Below, piece by piece: positions 7,747-14,404 of a stretch of DNA of 64,000 nucleotides. The stretch comes from QHXM01 sp032160705 (lineage in GTDB: Bacteria; Acidobacteriota; Blastocatellia; Pyrinomonadales; Pyrinomonadaceae), in NCBI GenBank assembly GCA_032160705.1, contig JAVHVE010000037.1, positions 95,347 through 159,346 on the forward strand, in the 5' to 3' direction. Both the position numbers and the translations under genes were made by a program. The notes under the pieces were generated by a model. The model was not told the origin of the DNA, did no database searches, and worked only from the letters and a program-made list of their open reading frames with translations. Within the stretch, counting starts at the first letter, position 1; each line of letters begins with the position of its first letter.

Positions 7747-9420
7747 TCAGCGTTGAATCTCGTTCTTCGCTTCGAGCATCGGGACGTTGATGCCTTTTGC
7801 GCGCGCCGTTGCTTCCGCTTCTTCGTAGCCCGCGTCAACGTGGCGCGCAACTCCGAGACCCGGATCATTGGTCAACACGCGATTGAGACGGCGTGATGCT
7901 TCATCCGTTCCATCTGCGACGGAGACTTGTCCGGCGTGCAAGCTGTAGCCGATGCCGACTCCTCCGCCATGGTGAAACGAGACCCAGCTTGCACCGCTCG
8001 CCGTGTTCAAAAGCGCATTGAGAATAGGCCAGTCGGCGATGGCGTCGGAGCCGTCCCGCATTCCTTCCGTCTCGCGGTAGGGCGAAGCGACTGATCCTGT
8101 GTCCAGATGGTCGCGCCCGATGGCGATGGGAGCTTTCAACTCACCGCGCTTGACCAGATCGTTAATCGCTTCACCCATCTCGGCGCGCTCGCCGTAGCCG
8201 AGCCAGCAAATGCGCGCAGGCAATCCCTGAAACTGCACGCGCTCGCGCGCCAGAGTCAACCAGCGATTCAGCGTCTTATCTTCGGGAAAGAGTTCGAGCG
8301 CGAGGTCGTCCGTCTTGCGTATGTCTTCCGCTTCGCCTGACAGAGCCACCCAGCGAAACGGGCCTTTGCCTTCGCAAAAGAGCGGGCGAATGTATTCCGG
8401 GACAAAACCGGGAATCTCGAAAGCGTCCGCGCACCCTGCATCAAGCGCCTGCTTGCGTATATTGTTGCCGTAATCAAAAGCGACCGCGCCCGCTCGTTTG
8501 AGTGCGAGCATCGCCTCGACGTGCCGCGCCATTGATTGCATGGAACGTTCGACGTAGCCGCGCGAATCCGTGCGGCGCAACTCTTCAGCTTCTTCGAGAC
8601 TAAGACCTTCCGGCACGTAGCCGTTCAAAGGATCGTGCGCGCTCGTCTGATCTGTGACGGCATCAATCGCGACTCCGCGCCTGACAATTTCGGGCAGGAC
8701 TTCGGCGCAGTTGCCGACCAGACCAACGGACAAAGCGTTGCCCGTCAGTCGCGCTTCTTCGCAGAGCGCCAATGCTTCATCAAGCGTGTGGGCAAGGCGA
8801 TCACAGTAACCGTTATCAATCCGCCGGTGGATGCGCGCTTCGTCCACGTCTATGCCGAGAAAGACCGCGCCGTTCAAGGTGGCCGCGAGCGGCTGCGCGC
8901 CGCCCATCCCGCCCATTCCGCCGGAGACGACGAGCTTACCTGTCAGACTTCCGCCGAAATGACGGTCGGCCATCGCCGCGAACGTCTCGAACGTCCCCTG
9001 CACGATGCCCTGCGTGCCGATGTAAATCCAACTGCCCGCCGTCATCTGCCCATACATCATCAAGCCTTTGCGCTCAAGCTCGTGGAAGTTTTCCCAGTTA
9101 GCCCACGCGCCGACAAGGTTTGAGTTGGCAATCAGCACGCGCGGCGCATACTCATGCGTGCGAAAGACCGCGACGGGTTTGCCCGATTGCACGAGCAGGG
9201 TTTCGTCCATCTCAAGCGATTGAAGCTCACGCACAATCGCCTCGAACGAAGCCCAGTTGCGCGCAGCCTTGCCCGTCCCGCCGTAGACCACGAGGTCTTC
9301 TGGACGCTCGGCCACTTCGGGGTCGAGATTGTTCATCAGGCAGCGCAGAGCAGCTTCCTGATGCCAGCCCTTGCAATTGAGCTTCGCGCCGCGCGGCGCA
9401 CGAACTGTTCTTGAAGACAT
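7747..9420 (-). CDS. hutU: Urocanate hydratase
   Basis: The 557-residue product is a full-length urocanase: the opening KGWHQEAALRCLMNNLDPEV, GGTGKAARNWASFEAI, the NAD-binding GGMGGMGGAQPLA, YCDRLAHTLDEAL and the C-terminal SFHHGGGVGIGYS are all family landmarks. It uses tightly bound NAD+ to hydrate urocanate to 4-imidazolone-5-propionate, the second step of histidine breakdown. Histidine ammonia-lyase, the first step, is about 550 bases upstream on the same strand, separated by a palindrome and a small zinc-ribbon gene. hutI and hutG are not in the window. Confidence 0.96.
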   Translation of the reverse strand: MSSRTVRAPRGAKLNCKGWHQEAALRCLMNNLDPEVAERPEDLVVYGGTGKAARNWASFEAIVRELQSLEMDETLLVQSGKPVAVFRTHEYAPRVLIANSNLVGAWANWENFHELERKGLMMYGQMTAGSWIYIGTQGIVQGTFETFAAMADRHFGGSLTGKLVVSGGMGGMGGAQPLAATLNGAVFLGIDVDEARIHRRIDNGYCDRLAHTLDEALALCEEARLTGNALSVGLVGNCAEVLPEIVRRGVAIDAVTDQTSAHDPLNGYVPEGLSLEEAEELRRTDSRGYVERSMQSMARHVEAMLALKRAGAVAFDYGNNIRKQALDAGCADAFEIPGFVPEYIRPLFCEGKGPFRWVALSGEAEDIRKTDDLALELFPEDKTLNRWLTLARERVQFQGLPARICWLGYGERAEMGEAINDLVKRGELKAPIAIGRDHLDTGSVASPYRETEGMRDGSDAIADWPILNALLNTASGASWVSFHHGGGVGIGYSLHAGQVSVADGTDEASRRLNRVLTNDPGLGVARHVDAGYEEAEATARAKGINVPMLEAKNEIQR

Positions 9421-9429
9421 AATCGTAAA

Positions 9430-9536
9430 GCAGGAGTCAGGAGACAGAAGACAGGAGACAGGAGAAAAGAAAATCTGTAAACGCGGTTCTCCGCCTGATT
9501 ATTCTGACTCCTGACTTCTGTGTTCTGTTTTTCTTC
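9430..9536. repeat. Inverted repeat built of tandem GACAGAA / GTCAGGA units
   Basis: The left arm (9430-9471) has about five 7-base units of the GACAGAA/GACAGGA/GTCAGGA set. The right arm (about 9500-9536) has the inverted units TGACTCC, TGACTTC and TGTGTTC, with a loop of about 30 bases. It is the same unit family as 2421-2539 and occupies the gap before hutU. Confidence 0.8.
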
Positions 9537-9840
9537 ATCCCTCGTTCTTCCACAGCTTGCTTAACCACCCATCGCCCTCGCGTTTCGACAATCGCTCCAG
9601 CTCTCCGGCGTCGAGCCACGCGCCGCCGCAGGTGTTGCAGACATCAATCTCCACTTCGTCGAAGATGATGCCTTCGAGCGTGCCGTCGCATTTTGGACAG
9701 CGCAGCGCGCTGGCGGCCTTCGCTTTCTCCTGTTCTTCCGCGCTCATCTTCGCGCGCAGCTTTTCAATCGCCTCGCGCTCCTTGCGCCGGAAATATTCCT
9801 CTTCCAACGCTCTTCCACGTTCCTCCATCGCGTTCGACAT
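9535..9840 (-). CDS. TFIIB-type zinc-ribbon protein
   Basis: This 101-residue protein has an N-terminal charged helix (MEERGRALEEEYFRRKEREA, probable coiled coil) and a C-terminal zinc ribbon: CPKCDGTLEGIIFDEVEIDV followed by CNTCGGAWLDAGELERL, about residues 45-85. This is the zf-TFIIB domain, a common bacterial family of unknown function with four zinc cysteines. It sits between hutH and hutU on the same strand, but nothing links it biochemically to histidine degradation. Confidence 0.8.
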   Translation of the reverse strand: MSNAMEERGRALEEEYFRRKEREAIEKLRAKMSAEEQEKAKAASALRCPKCDGTLEGIIFDEVEIDVCNTCGGAWLDAGELERLSKREGDGWLSKLWKNEG

Positions 9841-9973
9841 GAATTTACCTTTCGCTGTCTTAATTGATGAGCCACGCCGACGGGACGCTTTGAATATAGC
9901 GCTCCATGTTGCGCCGCCATGTTTTTTGATCCGTAATTAAATAACAGAAAAGAGGGCAAAGCGCGAGCGCACT

Positions 9974-11473
9974 TCAAATCTCGAAACGCCCGCGCCGGAT
10001 GGCTTCCGCAATCTGCTGAATGTCAGCAGAGAGAGCGCGGTCACGCGTGAGACGCGGCACAATTTCTCGCACAATTTCGTAGGCGCGGCGCACGCCTCGT
10101 CCCGGTTGCAAAGGTTGACGATATTCGAGACCTTCGGCGGCGGCGATTAACTCAATAGCGACCGCGTGTTCGGCATTTTCGACGATGGCGCGCAGCTTGG
10201 TCGCCGCCGTCATCCCCATCGAGACGTGATCCTCTTTGCCGCCGTCGGTCGGAACATTATCAACGCTCGCCGGGTGCGCAAGCACTCTGGCTTCCGCCAG
10301 CAACGCGGCGGCTGTGACCTGCGCCATCATAAAGCCGGACGAGATGCCCGGCTGCGCTGTCAGAAACGGCGGCAGGTCTTCGTTCGAGTCCGGGTTGACG
10401 AGACGATCAATGCGCCGCTCTGTGATGCTCATCAGATCGGTCACAGCTATCGCCGCGTAATCAAACGAGAGCGCCAGAGGTGCGCCGTGAAAGTTGCCGC
10501 CAGATAAAAGCTCATCCTGTGCGGCAAAGACGAGCGGGTTATCTGTCGCGCTGCCGGTTTCAATCTCGACAATTTCGCGTGCGTGTGCGAGCGCGCCGCG
10601 CACCGCGCCATGAACCTGCGGCATGCAACGCAGAGAATAGGCATCCTGCACACGCGGATCGTTTTCGAGGTGCGACGCCCTGATCTCGCTCTCGCTCAAG
10701 AGTTCGCGCAGATGCCGCGCCACCTCAATTTGTCCGGGATGAGGACGCGCGGCGTGGATGCGCTCGTCGAAAGCGACGGGCGTGCCACGCAGGGCTTCTA
10801 AAGTCATTGCGCCCGCAACGTCTGCGGCGTGCGCCAGCATCTCTGCTCGATGCAGCGCCAGACCGCCGACCGCGCCCATCGCCTGCGTGCCGTTCAAGAG
10901 CGCGAGACCTTCTTTAGTTTCCAACTCGACTGGCTCAATCCTCGCGCGTTTGAGAGCTTCAATGCTCGCCATCCGTTCATTCTTGTAGAACGCTTCGCCT
11001 TCACCGATGACGGTCAGCGCCAGGTGCGCCAGGGGCGCAAGGTCGCCGCTCGCTCCGACAGAGCCTTTTTCAGGAATCAACGGATGAACGCCGCGCTCAA
11101 GCATCTTGATGAGAGTTTCGATAATCAGAGGCCGCGCGCCACTGTAGCCGAGCGCCAGCACGTTGGCGCGCAGGAGCAGCATAGCCCGCGTCTCTGCTTC
11201 AGATAATGCCGGGCCGACGCCGCACGCATGGCTGCGCACGAGATTAAGCTGCAACTCGCTGAGCGCGGACGGCGCGATGCGAATGTCCGCGAGTTTCCCG
11301 AAACCCGTATTGACGCCATAGACGACGCGACCCGACGCGGTGATCTCTTCAACCACGCGCCGCGACTCCAACATGCGCTCACGCGCAGCCGCCGAGAGCG
11401 CCACCTGCTCCGTCCCGCGCGCGACTCCGACAATCTGTTCGAGAGAAAGTTTCTGACCGGCAAGCTCAAGCAT
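9974..11473 (-). CDS. hutH: Histidine ammonia-lyase
   Basis: The 499-residue product contains GSVGASGDLAPLAH near residues 136-149, whose Ala-Ser-Gly cyclises into the MIO electrophile, and VYGVNTGFGKLADIRI near 48-63 with the catalytic tyrosine. QPGISSGFMMAQVTAAALLA and TDGGKEDHVSMGM are further family landmarks. It deaminates L-histidine to trans-urocanate, the first step of the hut pathway, feeding the adjacent urocanate hydratase. Aromatic ammonia-lyases (TAL/PAL) share the fold, but the nearby hutU strongly favours histidine. Confidence 0.95.
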   Translation of the reverse strand: MLELAGQKLSLEQIVGVARGTEQVALSAAARERMLESRRVVEEITASGRVVYGVNTGFGKLADIRIAPSALSELQLNLVRSHACGVGPALSEAETRAMLLLRANVLALGYSGARPLIIETLIKMLERGVHPLIPEKGSVGASGDLAPLAHLALTVIGEGEAFYKNERMASIEALKRARIEPVELETKEGLALLNGTQAMGAVGGLALHRAEMLAHAADVAGAMTLEALRGTPVAFDERIHAARPHPGQIEVARHLRELLSESEIRASHLENDPRVQDAYSLRCMPQVHGAVRGALAHAREIVEIETGSATDNPLVFAAQDELLSGGNFHGAPLALSFDYAAIAVTDLMSITERRIDRLVNPDSNEDLPPFLTAQPGISSGFMMAQVTAAALLAEARVLAHPASVDNVPTDGGKEDHVSMGMTAATKLRAIVENAEHAVAIELIAAAEGLEYRQPLQPGRGVRRAYEIVREIVPRLTRDRALSADIQQIAEAIRRGRFEI

Positions 11474-11478
11474 AAAAT

Positions 11479-11568
11479 CAGGAGACAGAAGACAGGAGAC
11501 AGAAGTCAGAATAAAACCGGTCTCAGCCTTTTAGTCTGACTTCTGTCTCCTGTCTTCTGTATTCTATC
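11479..11568. repeat. Inverted repeat built of tandem GACAGAA / GACAGGA units
   Basis: The left arm is CAGGAGACAGAAGACAGGAG with further units and the right arm its inverted set (TGACTTCTGTCTCCTGTCTT), around a loop containing CCGGTCTC. It exactly fills the gap between the DUF2270 gene stop (11564) and the hutH start (11473). Same unit family as 2421 and 9430. Confidence 0.85.
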
Positions 11569-12565
11569 TGTTTATCGTTTCTTCCGTCACCGTTCGTTTG
11601 TCCGGCGTCTCAGAGATGTCTATGCGCTTGAATTCGCCGGAGAGTGTGCCGCTGCTGCTGGTGGCGCGAACGCGATGGCGCGCTTGTTTGGCGCGGCGGG
11701 TGGCCGCGCGGCGCGTGCCTGCGGCGGCGCGCGAGAGCCCCGGAATACGCGTAAAACTGCGGAGCGAAAATTCATGGCGCGGCAGCACCTCGCCTGTCGC
11801 TTCGCGCAGTCGGACGGTGGCGATAGCGAAGATGAATATTCCCAGATTGAAGATGACTCCGGCTAAAAAAATGGCAGAGCCGGGCACGACTCCGACCGCC
11901 GCCCGCTCAAGAAACTGGTCGAATGAAATTGCAGGTTTGGGATGAAGATAAACTTTCAGATTCCAACTCATCGCCAGCAGCATGAAAATCCAGAGATAGT
12001 TGCGGCGCAAGCGGCGACCGACGGCCTCCCACTCGCTGATGGTAAAATGCGGCGTAATTAAATCAGCCGCCAGATGCTCAGCCCAGTCCTGGTCAATCAC
12101 GCTCTGCGGAGCCAGCAGCTTTGCGAAATATCCTGTCTCAATGACGCGGACGCGGCTCGACCAGATTTCGTAGTAGCGATACCGGCGCGCCTCCATGAAC
12201 AGAAAAAAGGCGACGAGTACGGAATTGATCGGGATGACAAAGTGCGGATTGGCTGTTGAGCTGAAAGCGAAAGAGAGCGTTGCGCCCGCAGTGATGACTG
12301 CCCAGTTGGTGGTTGTGTCCAGCCGGTTGCGCCAGGTGTTTGAGCGCTGCACCTCGCCGCGATAGAAGTGAACCATCGCGGTGTTGAATTCTGCGGGAGT
12401 CAGTTTCGGCAGGTGCGTGGGCTGGGCTGGCGAAGGTTTATTCTCAGGCGGTCTGCTCATCGGGGGAGATGAAGGAGGTCGTAAGCGGCCTGTGTTGCTG
12501 CTGCTGGTGCGCTCCGAGCCGGAAGAAGAGCCGGTAGTCCCTTTTGGCCGCAGGTCAGAACTCAT
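11564..12565 (-). CDS. DUF2270 membrane protein
   Basis: This 333-residue protein has a Pro/Ser-rich disordered N-terminus (to about residue 55), then the DUF2270 core: MVHFYRGEVQRSNTWRNRLD and TTNWAVITAGATLSFAF, followed by FFLFMEARRYRYYEIW. Four hydrophobic segments are visible, two near residues 88-125 and two near 190-260. The family is a predicted integral membrane protein of unknown function. The C-terminal tail is Arg/Ala-rich and may be cytosolic. It lies downstream of alkA on the same strand with about 30 bases between. Confidence 0.8.
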   Translation of the reverse strand: MSSDLRPKGTTGSSSGSERTSSSNTGRLRPPSSPPMSRPPENKPSPAQPTHLPKLTPAEFNTAMVHFYRGEVQRSNTWRNRLDTTTNWAVITAGATLSFAFSSTANPHFVIPINSVLVAFFLFMEARRYRYYEIWSSRVRVIETGYFAKLLAPQSVIDQDWAEHLAADLITPHFTISEWEAVGRRLRRNYLWIFMLLAMSWNLKVYLHPKPAISFDQFLERAAVGVVPGSAIFLAGVIFNLGIFIFAIATVRLREATGEVLPRHEFSLRSFTRIPGLSRAAAGTRRAATRRAKQARHRVRATSSSGTLSGEFKRIDISETPDKRTVTEETINR

Positions 12566-12597
12566 CGTCTCGAATTACTCATCCCCTCTCTCAGTCC

Positions 12598-13542
12598 TCA
12601 GTTTGATAATAGCACGCTCTCAGGCCGAAGGTTGATTATTCCTGCTCGCATCCCCGCCAGAAAGTAGACGGCGGCATAGGAAGCCCACTTGCCCCAGCGC
12701 ATTTGCGCCAGCGCGCGAATCTCACGCTCCGTCATCAAGCGGCCATCGTTGTAATACTTGACGACGAAGCCGCGCAAGGCCAGATCACCTGCGGGAAAAA
12801 CGTCTGTCCGTCCAAAATGAAGCATCAAAGCCCACTCAGCCGTCCAACGCCCGATCCCACGCAACTGTGTCAGGCGCGCCATCAGCGATTCATTGTTTAG
12901 ACGTTCCAGTTCGTCTTCGTCGAGTTCTCCTCCGCTCATGCGCCTCGCCAGTTCGATAATGCTGATGGCCTTTGCACCGGAGAGACCGAGAGCACGCAGG
13001 TCGTCTACGTTCATGGTCGCCAGAGCAGCGGCGCGCGGAAAGGCGTGGAAGGTTTCGCCTGCGATCATTAAAGACTCTCCGAACTTTTCCACGAAGCGGC
13101 GTTTCAGCGTCATGGCAACAGCGGTGGAGATTTGTTGTAAGAGGATAGAAATGACCAGAGCTTCAAAAAGATCAGGCCAGCATGCCATGTGCAGCCCGCG
13201 ATGCACGGCTTCGAGCTTACTCATCAGGGCATCGCCCGCCACCTGTGCGCGAAACCTTTTGAGGTCATGCTCGGTGCTGAAAATTCTGCGCGCCAGCGCC
13301 TCAGCCATTTTCATCTCGGCGGGCGTCCCGCTGCTCTCGCGCTCCATGGTGACGGCAAGCTGTGGGCGCGCGAGCGTGCCGCGCGATTCGACTGTCAGCA
13401 GGTGCAATTGATTCTCAAGCGTAATTGCTCGGCGGTAAATCCCGCCTACGAAAGTGTCAACCGCTTCCACATCGGTGAAGCGCAGGAAGCGCGCGGTGGC
13501 CGCGAAATCAAACGGCGCGCGAGGTTTGATGATGACTTCCAT
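12598..13542 (-). CDS. DNA-3-methyladenine glycosylase II (AlkA-like)
   Basis: The 314-residue product has the HhH-GPD repair fold: LLQQISTAVAMTLKRRFVE (helical start of the domain), the helix-hairpin-helix LTQLRGIGRWTAEWALML and the catalytic aspartate in VFPAGDLAL near residue 253. The first 100 residues look like the AlkA N-terminal domain. Such enzymes cleave the glycosidic bond of alkylated purines to start base-excision repair. No Fe-S cysteine cluster is seen, arguing against MutY/Nth-type members. It is the first of the leftward genes. Confidence 0.9.
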   Translation of the reverse strand: MEVIIKPRAPFDFAATARFLRFTDVEAVDTFVGGIYRRAITLENQLHLLTVESRGTLARPQLAVTMERESSGTPAEMKMAEALARRIFSTEHDLKRFRAQVAGDALMSKLEAVHRGLHMACWPDLFEALVISILLQQISTAVAMTLKRRFVEKFGESLMIAGETFHAFPRAAALATMNVDDLRALGLSGAKAISIIELARRMSGGELDEDELERLNNESLMARLTQLRGIGRWTAEWALMLHFGRTDVFPAGDLALRGFVVKYYNDGRLMTEREIRALAQMRWGKWASYAAVYFLAGMRAGIINLRPESVLLSN

Positions 13543-13712
13543 TGCTCATCAGAGTGTCGCCGATTGATTGGGATTGCGTCAAAGGCGGGAGCGGGACAAT
13601 AATTATGGCGCTGTCAACAAAAGCCGAGGCCGCCGCGCGTGGGAAAGCAGCCAAGAGCGCGGCGACCTCTCCGCACAACCCGTCTCCCACCCAGAGAGCA
13701 AGCGTGCGAGAT

Positions 13713-13747
13713 AGGGAGCGCGTTCCACCCCACTGGCCGCGCTCCCT
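13713..13747. terminator. Perfect 10-bp hairpin followed by AAAATTTT
   Basis: AGGGAGCGCG (13713-13722) pairs perfectly with CGCGCTCCCT (13738-13747) around a 15-base loop, and AAAATTTT follows at 13748-13755. The shape fits an intrinsic terminator on the plus strand, although no plus-strand gene lies immediately upstream. It may insulate the XRE-Roco region or be a leftover of an older gene. Confidence 0.55.
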
Positions 13748-13952
13748 AAAATTTTGTCTACAGATAAGAGGCCATAAAGTTGATGTGAAGTGGGCGCGCA
13801 CTTTGTTATGATGCGCGCGCGTTCCAGTCTTTGAAAACTTTAAGGCAACGGCTAAATGCGACGGCTCAACCCTCAACCTCAGAGTGAGTGAATGAGCATC
13901 GCCGTTGAGTATGAAAGGTTCATTCTCACGGCGACTCATTTGAGCAGGCGCA

Positions 13953-13976
13953 TTCTACTAGCAACTGCTAGTAGAA
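13953..13976. promoter_or_regulatory. Perfect 11+2+11 palindrome upstream of XRE gene
   Basis: TTCTACTAGCA, the spacer AC, then TGCTAGTAGAA form a perfect inverted repeat ending 46 bases before the ATG of the XRE regulator. Position and dyad symmetry are those of an operator bound by a dimeric repressor, most simply the XRE protein acting on its own promoter. The paralogous XRE gene at 24956 also has a perfect upstream palindrome, but of different sequence. Confidence 0.6.
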
Positions 13977-14003
13977 GCAAGTTTTCTTTCACGCAGTTGG
14001 TTT

Positions 14004-14025
14004 CATCAGGAGGTTGCTCCTGATG
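14004..14025 (+). promoter_or_regulatory. Hairpin enclosing the ribosome site and start codon of the XRE gene
   Basis: CATCAGGAG (14004-14012), loop GTTG and CTCCTGATG (14017-14025) are perfectly complementary. AGGAGG is the Shine-Dalgarno sequence and the last three bases are the ATG. In the mRNA this nine-pair stem would hide both signals. The second XRE gene has a related arrangement at 24937-24956. Confidence 0.6.
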
Positions 14026-14301
14026 GGCTACGTGCGTCCGAAGCCGGAACGTCTTGGCGAAAAACTGCGGCAGATTCGTGATGCGCTTGGTCTTTCTCAG
14101 ACCCAGATGCTCAGGCGTCTTGAAGCTGAAGACCTAATCGCTTACAGTCAAATTTCACAGTACGAGACAGGAAGACGCGAGCCGCCCCTCACGATTCTCC
14201 TGCAATACGCTCGCGCGGCAGGCGTGAGCATGGAAACGCTTGCTGATGACGATCTGGATTTACCCGACAAATTGCCGGGCAAGCCAAAACAGAGCCGCTA
14301 A
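14023..14301 (+). CDS. XRE-family helix-turn-helix regulator
   Basis: The 92-residue protein has one Cro/C1-type HTH: LGEKLRQIRDALGLSQTQML (helices 1-2), AYSQISQYETGRREPPLTIL (recognition helix and following turn), then LLQYARAAGVSMETLADDDL. It ends in a conserved-looking LPDKLP tail. I use the ATG at 14023, nine bases after TCAGGAGG; a TTG at 14014 is possible but worse spaced. It is a paralogue of the gene at 24956, sharing the same tail. It precedes a Roco GTPase gene by about 100 bases and may regulate it. Autoregulation is suggested by the upstream palindrome. Confidence 0.85.
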   Translation: MGYVRPKPERLGEKLRQIRDALGLSQTQMLRRLEAEDLIAYSQISQYETGRREPPLTILLQYARAAGVSMETLADDDLDLPDKLPGKPKQSR

Positions 14302-14404
14302 TTCTCAACACCTTAAAACTACGCTAGCCAGCGCGGCTGCGCTCGCTCCACACTTCGCTCATGACAACTTTTGCCGAATGACCTAAACAAGAAAGGCGGC
14401 GGCT

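Larger units (their letters stand above)
13543..14022. other. Divergent intergenic region alkA / XRE gene
   Basis: About 480 bases between two divergent genes. It contains a strong hairpin (13713-13747), a perfect 24-base palindrome (13953-13976) and a repeat overlapping the XRE start, annotated separately. A 143-codon minus-strand ORF covers much of it and overlaps alkA, but has no recognisable motif and is probably spurious. Confidence 0.5.

Noticed and set aside
13508..13939. 143-codon minus-strand ORF spanning the alkA upstream region
   Set aside because: It overlaps the start of alkA, covers a strong hairpin and has no recognisable motif; probably a GC-driven chance ORF.
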